Shown: in pieces, positions 48,878 through 62,890 of the stretch
Numbering within the stretch: position 1 is the stretch's first letter
How the letters are laid out: each line of letters opens with the position of its first letter
Assembly (NCBI GenBank): GCA_963691705.1
Contig: OY829541.1
Coordinates: 50,736,377 to 50,800,376 of the forward strand
Reading direction: 5' to 3'
DNA from: Viola odorata
Lineage: Eukaryota; Streptophyta; Magnoliopsida; Malpighiales; Violaceae
Length of the DNA stretch: 64,000 nucleotides
Translations under genes and position numbers: made by a program
The notes under the pieces: model-generated
Database searches by the model: none
Told to the model about the DNA's origin: nothing
What the model saw: only the letters and a program-made list of their open reading frames with translations

Positions 48878-49095
48878 TTTGCAATTGCTGTCTTTGACAT
48901 AAAACCAAACAAAACAAAGTCCATCAGAAGTCACAGGAGCTTACCCAGCTCTTAAAATTCCAAGTCTTGTACTGTTTTCTGTCTCTCTCCCCTTTAGTAA
49001 CCTCGCCTGTGTTTTTTTCTCCCGACCCCATTAAAAGTTTCACTCAGTAGCTTTGAACAGCTTCCATTTTTCTATTCTCTTCTTATTTTGTTGTA

Positions 49096-51808
49096 ATGGC
49101 CACAGCTTCCTCAGTATTCTCTTGCTACAAGCCTGCGATTAAATTTTCATCACTAACCGAAAGACCCCTCCTTTCCTTTACCAACACGGATTGCTGTATT
49201 GTGCCTTACACCGCGCCAAGAAGAAGAAATGTTGCTGCTCACGCTCATATTGCTCAGAATTCTGCTCCACCCTCTACTGCATTTAAGGAGGTAGGGTCTA
49301 TTTTTTAAAATCACACGTGGGTATTTTAGTTTGTTTGTAACTTGGTCATTCTGATTTTGTTTTCTGGCTCATCATTATTTGGATTTGTAGCTGATTGAGA
49401 CATTGATAAGTGGAGTGGATCTGTCAGAATCAGAAGCTGAAGCTTCTCTTGATTTCTTACTTGATGATGCTAATGAGGCTTTGATCAGTGCCTTTCTTGT
49501 CTTGTTAAGAGCCAAGGGGGAGACATATGAAGAGGTAAGTTCTTCTTTGTGATAGTTTTTCCTGTTTTTGCTGCATTTGGTGGGCCAATGTAATATTTGA
49601 TTTGGTATGTTTGAAGGTAGTGGGATTAGCAAGGGCAATGTTTAAGCATGCTAGGAAGGTTGAGGGGTTGACTGATGTGGTAGATATTGTTGGAACGGGT
49701 GGTGATGGAGCCAACACAGTTAACATTTCGACTGGGGCATCAATATTGGCTGCAGCTTGTGGTTCAAGAGTTGCTAAGGTTCAACTTCCTTTACATCAGT
49801 GTATTATAAACATTGGTCGTTGGGACCAGTTCTGATTGTTTAGGTTGTGCTAAAATGTACTTCATTTCTTTGCAGCAAGGAAACCGGTCAAGTTCTTCTG
49901 CTTGTGGAAGTGCTGATGTATTAGAAGAACTAGGTGTGGCGATTGACTTGGGACCAGAGGTACATTTAGTCTGTTTTGCTTGTTCTTCTTTGGTTGAACT
50001 AATTTGAATCATATTTGTTTTGAAATTGCCATGGAAGCAAATCCAGGCGTTAGGGCAAGTGCAAATATCTATTCTATACCCTCCCTGTTTGCAAAACAGG
50101 CCCAATAGTGATTCTTTCCACTTTCTTGTTACCTTGGAGTTTTTTAGGTGAGAAATATGTTGCTGACAGGGTTATATCCCCATGGTTCTTTGCCTGAAAA
50201 TTTACCATTTTTAAGCTACAATGCCAAACCTGCTAAAAATGCCAAACTTGGCAGGTCTACATATAACAATCCATAGACATCTTAGCCAAAGGTGGCAGCA
50301 CCAGTTGCTTTTGAGAGTTTGGCCTTAAAAGCTCTCTATTGTCAGTGAATCAATGATCTAGTGAAGCAGCATAACTTATCAAAGCATTACTGTTTTGGCA
50401 ATGTATTCTCCTCTCCCATTGCCGAGTGCTGCCTTCTTTTTGTTGTGGGTTTCTAAATGCATAACCATATATGTATTTTCATGCATGTATTCCCTGCTTG
50501 TAATTCCATCTTTATTTTCCATAAAATCAGGGGGTATCAAGGTGTGTAGAAGAGGTGGGAATTGGTTTTATGATGTCTCCAAAGTACCATCCTGCCATGA
50601 AGATTGTCAGACCAGTAAGGACAAAGTTAAAGATCAAAACAGTGTTTAACATATTGGGCCCGATGCTAAATCCTGCACGGGTGCCCTTTGCTGTAGTTGG
50701 TATATTCAATGAAGATTTGGTAAGTGGATTTGTGCTTTCACCTTGAGTTGCATGACTTTATAACAATCATTTCAATGTTATCCAATATTGGAAATAAAAC
50801 CCTCCATGTCATTATTCTAGAGTAATGAAATGTGACAAGAACTGCTATCTAGCACTCCACTTATTTTATTTGTGTTTCATTGGTAGGTATACAAAATGGC
50901 TAAGGCTCTGCAGCGATTTGGCACGGAACGAGCTCTGGTTGTTCACTCAGAGGGCTTAGATGAAATGAGTCCTCTTGGTAAGATTTACTTCTTCTCCATG
51001 TGCCACATCTGTCCAATATGGAAGATATAGTTACATTTTGTCTCCCTTTCACTGCTAGCTTGTGACTGCTCCATTGCATTTATCCTGAAGTACCATCTTA
51101 TTCACAAGATGATCTTTTATAGGACCTGGATTGGTTCTTGAAGTTACTCCTGGCAACATAGAGAAATTCTCTTTTGATCCATGTAAGATCTTTTCACCGA
51201 CTCATAATTTGTTCTGTCTTGCCTTTGCATGGGAATGATTACTGTTTATCCTTTGCAACCGATCTACAAATTGGAAATGCAGCATTATTTGTTTTTTTTG
51301 TGTTCATGAATGACTAGTTGTGTATGCTTACAAAATGGAGATGTTAATTGTACAGTGGAGTTTGGCATTCCTCGCTGCACGTTAGATGACCTGCGAGGTG
51401 GAGATGCAGCTTACAATGCAGATGTACTTAAACGCGTGTTGTCAGGGAAAAAAGGACCAATTGCTGATGCTTTAGTAAGTTTCCTCCAAAATGTTGATAC
51501 GACTGTTCACTGAATTGAGCGCTGACCTTGGAAATCTCTTATCAGATCCTAAACGCAGCAGCAGCTTTGCTTGTGAGTGGTAGAGTAGATAGCTTGGCCC
51601 AAGGAGTCGTTGTTGCCCGAGAAGTGCAATCGTGTGGGGCAGCTCGAAGAACGCTTGATGAATGGATAGCAATCTCTAATGTAAGTAGAACTTAACTGGT
51701 TGATGTGTAGTAACTTTACAAGTATGAAATATCACATTAAGTCTCCCTACTTGATGAATACAGAGAATGAAAGAAGAAGAAGACAATGCAGCTGCTAAGA
51801 GCAACTAG
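49096..51808 (+). CDS. PAT1: Anthranilate phosphoribosyltransferase, chloroplastic, 407 aa
   Basis: Ten exons: 49096-49290, 49391-49534, 49617-49778, 49876-49959, 50531-50719, 50887-50977, 51123-51182, 51356-51474, 51546-51680 and 51764-51808 (1224 nt; phases close). The enzyme joins anthranilate to phosphoribosyl pyrophosphate, the second committed step of tryptophan synthesis in the plastid. The first 60 or so residues are Ser/Ala/Arg-rich and acid-poor, consistent with a transit peptide. The PRPP-binding GTGGDG loop is at about 139-144, followed by NTVNISTG. Next come [70 protein letters not shown] and [13 protein letters not shown]. All are TrpD signatures in the plant form. A hAT-type element sits just upstream. 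Confidence 0.95.
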
Positions 51809-52529
51809 CAGCTCAGCGGGTTGTGCAAATTTTGGATGTGGAAATACCATTGTGGCAGTTTCGGTAAGGATTTTTGCTTAACTCTTGTAACTTGTCAAGT
51901 GTCTGGAATGTAGATTGTTTTATAAGCCTGGGATGGAAAATAAGAAGCAATTATGTTTAATAAATCCAAAAATTAACAATTCTTTTCTGATCTGATGTAA
52001 TAAATGTACCAAATGCTTCATCTGGAAACACTTTGTAGTTTGTACCAGATAACATAACTTATAGAAGTGTTTGTGCTATACATGCCAAGCTATGTTTCTA
52101 CTGCCATACTTTCCTGTTCCAATAAATTGTTGGTTACTCTAAATTCTATGCATTGTGCTGGCCAAATGATGTTTCCTGCAATGGAGAACTTTATGAAGGG
52201 CGACGAGTCTAGAATAGTCCGACTCTCGAGTTTAGAATAGTCAACACTCAATGTGGTGACTAGATACCGAATGGTCTTGACAAAAATGAAGTTTCAAAAT
52301 CTGTTTCAAAATGTTGCACGAAGCAAATCCAAACACAACCAAAGTTTTTCTTTTTGGTACAGAACATAAATACAACTTCAACAAGAAGACAAGGTCAAAA
52401 CATGGGGTAGGAAACCCTAATTTTTACAGTAAACAAAGCATAGTTATTAATATGGCACACCACCATTTGGTCTAATCCACGAGGATCCGTTGTTATCCCT
52501 AAGGTACAAGACAACCCTATTACATGCGA
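51809..52529. other. Intergenic between convergent PAT1 and glutaredoxin genes
   Basis: It contains both 3' UTRs. I see no further gene or defined repeat. Confidence 0.5.
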
Positions 52530-53426
<897 letters not shown>

Positions 53427-54115
53427 CTTTCTTTCTTTCAATCTTTCTCTCTTATATATGGAAAAGAATACAAATTAGCGTTGAGAGTAGAGCCAAAGGT
53501 TGCCGATACCAGGTGTCTTTGTGCAACAAACCCTAGGATTTATACATGCACTGTTTTTGTGTCGGTGGCAACAGATGCATCTCACAAGTGGCTGCAAATG
53601 GCAGATTAGAGCCCTGTTTTTATGGTGAAATCGTTTGTTCACGAGATCATTAATGTTTCCAACTCAATCTCTTTGTTACAAAGGTCAAACCAAGAAAAAT
53701 GGTTTTTCCCCATTAAAAAATACAGAAAGATGCTTCTTCTTTTTTTATTAATAAAAAGAACTTCCTTTGTGGGTTTTTGTACAAAAGACCATATTGATAC
53801 CTTCCCCAAAGAAGACTTACGTTTTTTTTTTTTCCTTCGAACAACAGATTGATTTTATTCGAGCAAGACAATAAGAATGGCAATCCTATAAGAGAGTCTC
53901 AGATTCTGATGTTTGCATTTTTTTCAATTCTGAGGTTTATATTCAGTTAAAACATGATTGATTGCTCCACCAATCCTACTTCAATCCAAAAATAAGAAAT
54001 CCCATTTCATGGCTATGCACAAGGAGCCATCATCATACATTTTGAATCTATCTGAAAAGTTGCTAAAGGGTAGTGTTAGGTATAACAGCTTTACTCTTTC
54101 CAGAATGGTTTAAGC
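53427..54115. other. Glutaredoxin 5' flank and 3' flank of the large membrane-protein gene
   Basis: The glutaredoxin 5' UTR has a GAAAGAAAGATTGAAAGAAAG-like purine tract on the sense strand. The rest has no gene. Confidence 0.45.
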
Positions 54116-57100
54116 TCACCTTGATGCAAAAATGTCTTCTAAATCTTTCGTTAATCGGCTCGGTTTGGCCGGTTTGGCCTTAGAATCTGAGGAGGAATTG
54201 TAAGATGAACTCCCACTCCTTTTCCAAAACTCAGTCCATCTTCCTCTGCTGGTTGAAGGATCGCTCGCACCTGTCGCGCTCCTCCCGTCTCTAGTAAAGC
54301 TAGCCTTTGCCAGTTCTCTTAGCTGTTTCTGCCATGGTTTATCTGATGTCATGCTCTCCGAGCTTTTATTCCTGTCAGCAGAAGAACCAGTTTCTCTTCC
54401 ATTTTCTCCTGCTGCATTACTACTTGGAAGTCTGTCTTCCAAGTTCTTGCTCATCTTTTGTGGGACGAAAAGTAACAAGATTCCAACTGATGCAGTTTTC
54501 AAACCTGTGAGGAAAGATTGATCGACAAGGTCGAGCCGTTTCATCTGTCTGTACAATGCATACCACTCATTGATCATTTGGGTCAGGAATCCTATCAAGA
54601 ACAATGCAACCATAAAGATCCCAACTTTTGTTTCCCCACTGGTTGACAATTCCTTCTCTGCAAGAACAAGACAAGTACCGAATATCCCTACTTGACAGGA
54701 GACTGAGATTATCTCCACCAGCTGGACTTTTTTCTTAATAAAGGGCTTCTTAAGCAGAATGAAGATGATCTGGAAAGAAGTGATGCAAAATAAGATAACT
54801 GTAGGTGTTTTGCATTGCCAGCTATCTAAGTATGCACCAGTCACAATGCCTAAAGTAACCCGTTTAACCGATTCTATCACTGTATAGTATATTCTGAGTA
54901 TTCCAAACACTCTCTGGATAAATGGTGCTTCTGCATCTTCTGTTTCATCATCGGATGCGATGATACGATCCCTTTGCTTTCGTAGATTGCTCCCCGCAAT
55001 CTGCGAGAGCATGTATTTAGGAGGACCTCTTAGATCCTCAAACAATGCACCTAGCTTGATTAGGTTGGAAGACTTGGATTGATTTTTCCATGTCCATTGG
55101 CCTCTTTTACCGGGACCTAAAGTTACTCGAATAAGTTCTTGATACCAGTGGAATTTCTGCCCTACTTGATGGACTTCTTTGTACTGAAGCAGCTTCCCAA
55201 ATGTAATCCCAATAGAGAGAACCAAAAGCAAGGACAGCAGTAAAAACCCTACAACACCGAGCAGCAGAATGCCAATTATCACCCCTGATGTTGTTCCTCC
55301 TTGAAACACAAAAATGTCAGTTATGTAACTTCAAGAATAGTTATATTATTAGAAGACATGAGATAATTCACAGAAATATAAAGATAGCACAAGAACTTCT
55401 CTTAAATTAATGTGCGGGATACCTCTAACTAGAGCAGCACATGCCTGGCAAATGCAAGGTAAGGCAAGAATTGTGAGAAATAGCTCAAATCTTGGGAATG
55501 CTAGTGCTCCATAACACCACTTTTTGTCGGAATTTCTCCTCTTGAATCTTATAAGAAGTAAGAGTAGAACATGTAGCAGTATCAAGCTGCCAGCAATTAC
55601 AGTCAACCAGAACATGCTTCTGTCAAACTCCTTCCACCTAAAAAAGACGAAAGCGTTAAGTATTGACTATACACATGGTTTTTTATCATTTGTGAACAAT
55701 TTATTTGTCATTACCGAGGTACTGACATTGTTATCGTGTCTAGAACAAATAACAAGCAAATCAAGGAACAAACAGAATCATCAGAAACAACACTCACTCA
55801 TTGAAATGTTGTGCATCCGTAATATCATCAGCCTCTGGTACCATACTTTCGATCTGTAGATAAATGGTAGAGTCTATCAGTTTTGACAACTATTTTCAGT
55901 TGAAAGCACTCAAAGAATGAATGTAGCTGACCTCAAAGTATCGTCTGTATTCCATTGCGGTAAGTGGCGATCCGTAGACTGAAGCTGCAATCTTTGAGTC
56001 CTCTTCTTGCAGTTGCATGTTATGTGAACTTGCTAGAGTGTAAATATTAGGAAAATAGGAATGCGCATCCACAGAGGAATTTGAGCTCCCCATGACTGGA
56101 GTGCTGTCATTACCCTCCCATGGAAGACTGAAGTAGGGAATACTCCACCGTAAACCTCTTGCGAGTTCATAATACTCGACTGGAAGGGTAACAGCCAACC
56201 ATCTAGACATTGCAAAAACTTGAATGTGGCATAAACTTCTCTGCATAAAGAAAAAAGAAAAAAGAAAAAGATCAGAACTAAGTAGACAGTTTACTACTTT
56301 CATTAACTGTATTGTCGAGAGATGGAATTACTATCCATGAGTTTACGTTTATGCTTCATGAATTTGACTCCATTAATTTGACACTAAGATTTATCGTTTT
56401 TGCCCTAAATTGTTCACTGAGATAGTTGATGAAAGTCAGGTATCATACAAAAAGATTCCTTGTAGGTTCAGATATCAGCAAAGAAGATGGTCTTGCAAAT
56501 GCTCCAACAGATAGAAGGCTTGCAGTTGACAATGTCAGCAGCCCAGCAACAAAAGATGTTCCCAGAAAAATAGCAATTGCAAATGTAGAAACTATGGAAG
56601 ATATCATTGGTATGGAATCTGAAAATATCAAAAAACAATCTTGAAAAACAAAACAAGGAAAAGAGGAACGCCTACAAATGTGGCATTGTAAAGAAAGAGC
56701 AAGGAGTAAGTGAAAGGGAGTTCGAATTCTTACAGCGCTTCACTTGTAGAACATTAGATGGTAGATTTCTGTTCCCAGCAACATCTCCAGTTACATTTTG
56801 AGGTACACTGATAGAAATGATACTGTCATCTGCTTGTATCTCTGCTTGGTATTTTCTCTTACTGATTTCACAGAAGCTGGATTCCATCAAAATAAAAACT
56901 AAGCTAAAAGTGTGGCAGAGTTGAGTCTTTTCCAAAACTACAAAAGAATACATTTTCATCATTTTTTCCTAAACAATTGTGGGATAAATAAAGTTGAGAG
57001 AGAAAAGTTGACTAGCCTAAGCAAGTTTCCCCCTGAGATTGATAGGGAGGACGAATTGAACCCGAATACAGGCTTCCAAAACTTTATTGACACCGGAATG

Positions 57101-59286
57101 CTCTCTTTCCTTGTCCGTGCATTAGATGGAGTGCTCAATCTCACAGAAGGCCTTTGAGAATCTGGAAATCGAACCGACAACAATGTCAGGTGATGAAACC
57201 AAGTCTCAGTAATTTTCGTATGAACATGCAGCTTTCATTCATTCATCCATGCATAAACATCTTTCTTATCTGAAAATTTTAATTTCCAGAAGGAAGGGAG
57301 AAAAGCAGGAAACTACATTACACACATGCTTCTTTGTGACTTTCATAGTCTTTTCTGGATATCACAGACTATACCGTAAAGGAAATTAACTGGTGCAACT
57401 GGAGAAACTGGAGTCCATGATCTGCTTATTATAAACTTTGACTGAAAGCCTATTGTGACGATAGCAATGCTAGATACATTTACAACCTGAAAAGAAAACG
57501 TGCAAATGTACTAAGCACTAAAAGAGAGCATAAAGTTGATCCGTTGGCATATGAATGTCAAGAAAAACAAACTAACAGAACACACCCAACTGACCTGGAA
57601 ACCAAATCTGCGGTTTGCGAAGCTTTCTCCACTTATAGGAAGAAGTGCACCCTCACTTATGTTGATAGAATTTAGAATTTCGGCGGATGAATTGACAACT
57701 GGTTCTGAGAAGTACAAATAGACCTTTAAGATATCACGATTGTTAGTTGCCTGCACTGTTCGAGCCTCATCATTAAGTTTAAGTATCCTTTCGAGAACAT
57801 GAGTCCTCAGGTCAACAAACACATTTCTTCTATCTGCAGAATAAACCACCCAATAAACAAAGAAAATAAACTAAAATTGCATAAAAAGAAACACAAAGGC
57901 TCCATACAAGTAGTGCAACTGTTTAATGACTAAAGCAACATTTTGAATTTCCGACACAGCCACATATAAAATCCCTACAATAGAGCCCAGTATAAGAGGC
58001 ATTCCACAATTTTCACAGTTTGACAGTTGAATCTGTAAAAACTTTTAGATTGATAGAAGACTATGTGATTGAAGCCTAAAGACACCATCACAACAGAAGA
58101 TAACTTTCTGAAAGACTTGACATATAATGCACAAAGAGGAATGAAGGACAAAAACTCACCAAAATGCACGAAGAAACTCGAATTTTCAGCTCTTGTAAAT
58201 CTGTTGCCAGCAGCGTCAGTGCAAAAGTTCTTATCCATTACAAGTATCACCCTCCCATACTGAACAGAAGGTGATATAGCCACCATAAGGGAGTACTTGA
58301 TGTTGGGTTGCAGAGTAGTGAACGAAGACGGTATCACTTCACCAGAACCATAGACCAGCAGCTGCAGAGTGATCCTAACTTCATTCCAAATGCATTGAAA
58401 TTGAAAAAGAAACTATACCAACTTATATGCCTAACAGATAAAAAGATGCAAGATCATAGTGCATTTTTTCCGGACACCTACTCACATTGCACGCATTCAC
58501 AGATGAGCATCTGAAACCTCCTCCCCCGGTGCAGGGCTCAGTGAAAGTAATATTCACAGAAACATTTAGAGCATTAGTAAAAGAAGTCGATGCCACTACA
58601 GATGCTTTGGGGGGTAAAGTATCTGCAGAAACAAACTTACTGGCATTAGAAAGAGCTAATAAGAAGCTCAACTTCTTCAGGCTTCATAGATTCACAAAAA
58701 CCAGTAAATTTACTCAAAAGATCAAAGGCAAGTTTCTTAACCAACAGTCCAGTTATAGGCAGCACAGCCAACTCGTTGAGACCTATTGACGCAGACCTCG
58801 AACGCATGATTTCCATCCTGCAAGCCCTGGTATAAAACCTTCCCTCCTCCACAATTAGAAGTTGCTCCACCATCCAGCTGCATAATTGATACATGTGAAA
58901 CCAGCAAATCAATTGTAGAGCAATAAGAATGAAAAGATAATAGGAGAACAGGGGGAAAAGATTATAGATCACTACCCTTAAACATCAGATACTTGAGCAC
59001 AAGAGAACATAATTCAGTGCATAAATCCAGAATTAAACATCATATAATTCAGCAGCTACCAGTACAAGTTATGAGTTGGACCAACCTTGCAACTGATGCT
59101 ACAAGTACTCACTTTCCCACCAACCAAAGCTTCAAAAGCAAATGTAGCTGTGTTCAAATGTGAGAATGCATGAGGAGCTTTCAAGAACTTGACAGAAATC
59201 TCTGAATCATCAGAGAGAGCTTTAAAGCACAAAATGGAAAGGACCCAACACAGCAAAACCAGCCATGAGGGTGTGAGTGACACCAT
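54116..59286 (-). CDS. Large uncharacterised membrane protein: signal peptide, Cys-rich Ig-like ectodomain, multi-pass C-terminal half, 1082 aa
   Basis: Thirteen exons in minus order: 59086-59286, 58742-58877, 58486-58622, 58160-58361, 57595-57833, 57375-57486, 57017-57161, 56734-56876, 56449-56618, 55932-56240, 55798-55853, 55423-55637 and 54116-55299 (3249 nt; phases close). A signal peptide (MVSLTPSWLVLLCWVLSILC) opens the protein. Residues about 27-430 form an ectodomain with beta-rich repeats, many NxS/T sites and Cys pairs (SCKLDGG, NWTVDTLPP, NVTGDVAGN), resembling bacterial-type Ig-like modules. Hydrophobic segments lie at about 445-480, 625-645, 660-685, 695-725 and four or five more from 810 to 985; this half is weakly reminiscent of TRP-like/FLC membrane domains. 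The C-terminal tail is Ser/Lys-rich and cytosolic. Homologues occur in plants, but I know of no function. The exon 7-8 junction seems to use a GC donor. Confidence 0.85.
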
Positions 59287-62200
59287 TCTTCTACAAACTC
59301 TAAATTGTTGAAGTCCAAACCATATGTAGAAGATGGTGAAGCGAATTGAACTAAGGAGAGAGTGGCATTGCATGGAAATAAAAGAGGAAAGATGAAACAC
59401 AATGTGGAAAGATATAATTAATAAACAGAATGATTAATTAGAGAAGCTAATGGGAAATGTTATAATGTGTTTAGTTGTGGTTGATGAAGGTTCCTTTTTT
59501 TAGGATAGTGCACATGAGACTGACACTTTAGGACAAGAAGTGTTTTCACGAAGATAAGATAGTGAAAGAGTGAAAGAGAGAGAGAGAGTTGTGTTGTTGA
59601 ATGAAGACGAGCAATTGAAGTAGAGAAGGATCGATTCTGATTTTAGGCCATAAAGCTCGTCAGAGTCTGAAACAAACAACCAAGAATGACCGAGTCTTCA
59701 AAATTGTGGCTACTCTTCTACCTTTTATTAACTGCTGGGGTAAGAATTAAGAAGATTTATCATCAACAACAGTCATGATTCATGAACAATTGGGAAATAA
59801 ATCAGCGGAAACTAATTTGAATAAACTTCAGCCATTACTCATTGGAAAAAAGGCCGGGCAATTAATAAATCCTCTGACTTTGTAGGGTATCTTGGTTTTT
59901 GCGCCTGCTGACATCATCACAGTGAGTATAGTGATCAGGGTTTTTTTTTCTTTCAAGCAGTACTTTCTCATCCGTATTTATAGAAATTAATCTTGTTCGA
60001 ATACTATACAGCTTTTAAAAGAGTGATTCTTTTGCCATAATTTAAATTCATTACCAAAACTCATTTTGATTATAGATGTACAGATTGTTTTGCCCCTCAT
60101 GACAGTGAAGTGAATAGAGTTTTATTGTTGAAGCTTAATATCCCAGATCATGACATAAGTCAATGACAACTGTAATTAGTCATTTAGGTGCTAAAAAAGA
60201 TGCCATTACTTAGTTGCCAACTAATTCTTCAGCTCCTTAATAATGAAAGTCAAGAGAGGGTTGAAATAATTCATTTATTAAAAGCTAAGCTGGAAAAAAT
60301 GATATATATATATATATTTTTTTCATTTTTGTCTAATAATGTCGAGGGATTAGATTAATTTGTAATTAGAAGTTAAAATTAAGAAGCGATGAGAGTGTTT
60401 AATTAGTTTCATTAAACTCAGTGGTTTAACAAGGAAAGAAAGAAACAATCCCACGTGCATATGGACAGCAATTCACAATTTCCATGGACAGAAACCATGT
60501 TCTTCTTCCATGCCTGGTCCATTTCGTTACGTCCCTAACAAAATATGCTTTTGTGTATTATTACAATACTACCACCCTAGCAGTTTTGATTACATTACGG
60601 GAGCGTTTGGTTGGTGAAATGTTATATTTTTTTTGGAATCACTCTCTCAGAAGAGTAATACCTGAAAGAATGATTGAAATGAATGTTAATTTTTTACGTT
60701 TGGTTAGCATTTAAGATTCTCATTACGCAATAAAACTCAAAATCTCAAATTCTCGAGTCATTTTCTTTTTTGATACCGCCAACCAAAGGCTACCTACGTG
60801 TACTTTGTAGCAACAATTTCACTTGTGTAGTAAATTTTTTTCAATTCTAAAACTCATTAACTGTTGTTACGAGGAGATCTAGTCCGATTCGCTAACTTGC
60901 AATTCCTTGTCAAAAAATATTTGCACGAACTTCAGGTCATAAATTGGCTCAACATAAATAGCCGTCCAGCTGCTGGATATGGTTTGAATACCCTATTTCC
61001 TCTTTCACCAAGCATCCATCAAAATGCAATAACTTCCATTTTTTGTTCTCATTGATTTGATTTGTTGTATTAGCAAACCATCAAGAAGAAGAAGAAGAAC
61101 AACAACAACAACATTAACTCATCCAACTAAACTTAACCGCTATTTTTGACCTACCAAAACTGGTTTTAGTACAATTCCAAACAATGAAGTATCCAATACT
61201 CAAGTTCTCAATCACCTTTAAACTACCCAGATGCATCTACAGTTTGGGACCATTTACATTGAATAGTAAATGTAAGAATTTTGTTAGGTCAGGACCACAA
61301 CCCTCCCAAAACCTACTTGATTAGAACTAATCATGTTCGAACATAAAAGAATTAATTGTGATGTTGCCCTCTGGTGGAGGGGAGGAGGGCCCATATCGGT
61401 AGGAAAAAAAACATGCATACATACCTAGACAAAAGATATGATTGGGGGGTGTTTACCCATATAAGCCTAGTGAAAAAATATAGTGGTAGTTGTCGTAAGA
61501 TGAATTGTCTCCAAATCTCAACCTCAAAAACATTATCTTCACTCAATAACCATGCTGTCAAGGAAAAAAAACGGATCTATTCCACTCAAAACACATCCAT
61601 GACTTATGATTGGTGAATCATAAACAATAGTTCTATCTATATAGACCTGAAAAAAATCCAAACCAATTCACATCTTAACAATCTAAAATTTAAGAATGCA
61701 TGAGCAGAAATGGTAATTTTCCTCGTGACCTAGGGTTTTGGTTGTGCTGTCAAACTCCTAAAGTCTATACAAAAACAATCAAACAAGACAAAATGCCCTA
61801 AATGTGCAATGGATGAATAATTGAAGAAGTACTGGTAAGAAGGGATAGCAATTGCAAGGTGAGCTGGCCTCAACAAGAGCAATTAGTTCATGTTCTTGAA
61901 TTGGGTTTTCTTGGGTTACTTCTAGCAAAACTGGCTACCGCTCTACTACTATCCTTGTAGTTTAGTTGCGTTTGTTTTGTCTGTTCATAAAATCAAAATT
62001 CTCCAAGCCAAAAAATAAGGGAGAAAAACAACATTCAATAGTATAAGAGACTGAAAACCCATCTAGAACAAGAGTGTTGACAAATGGACCACAAGGTCAC
62101 TACTACAAGAAAATGCAATATGAGATTCCCAAATAAAATGCCAAAATATGAACAGGACCATTCAATTTGGCTAGGCACCAACCTAAAATAAACAAACCAA

Positions 62201-62890
62201 GATCATGCTGATAAATGGGAACTGTAAATCAATCCAACAAGGGCCCAACTTTACTAGGATTCAGCCTCCAAAATTGGGCTTGAGGATATATAAAGCCCAG
62301 GGCCTGCTGAAGTTAACTACAGGCCCATACGGTGAAGTTCCAATGGAAACTGAATGCATACTATAAAGAAAGTGTCAATGGCCAGCATAAGTGAAGCAAA
62401 GCTGCTCCTTAAACAGATGAAACTGGAGAACGTGGATGACAAGAAGAAAACCTATCCTTGAACAGTGTAAACTGTGAACAAAGATACTACAATCAGCAAA
62501 ATTTTCATGACATAAATGATTCCTTCTCTTTCCTATGCACAAAGAACAGCATTCTACCACAAAGGTTATAACTTTTTTTACCTGGACAAAGTTGGATGAC
62601 TTCAACACCACACACATGTAATATAAGCACAATGAAAGCTCCAACTACCTGGAATGTGGACATGGTGGCATATTATGGCCCTGTTTTAAGGATTGCTGTC
62701 TGAGCCACACTCTTAGACAACAATACCATTTTTAATTGCTTTTCCTAGTTAATTATTACTAATGCATAGTTACAAAATTTGGATGTCATAGAGGATACAT
62801 ACCTAACAACGAGTCACAAAGCATCGAGAAAAGCAGCTGCGATCCTTGTAACCAAACTGGTTTTCTGAGTTGTGCTTAATTGCAGTAAAG
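59287..62890. other. Gene-poor interval (3.6 kb)
   Basis: The first 300 or so bases include the 5' UTR and promoter of the minus-strand membrane-protein gene; a GA tract lies at about 59570-59590. A TA repeat lies at about 60301-60316. A MITE-like segment at about 60599-60797 is listed separately. The last 100 or so bases are 3' UTR of the WD40 gene. No other gene is recognisable on either strand. Confidence 0.45.
60599..60797. mobile_element. Possible small MITE with GCGTTTGGTTGG-type ends
   Basis: The left end is GGGAGCGTTTGGTTGG and the right end, inverted, is GTAGCCTTTGGTTGG. Ends of this kind (GCGTTTGGTT) are frequent in short hAT- or Harbinger-type plant MITEs. The inverted match is about 12 of 15 bases and no clear target duplication was found. 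Confidence 0.45.
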
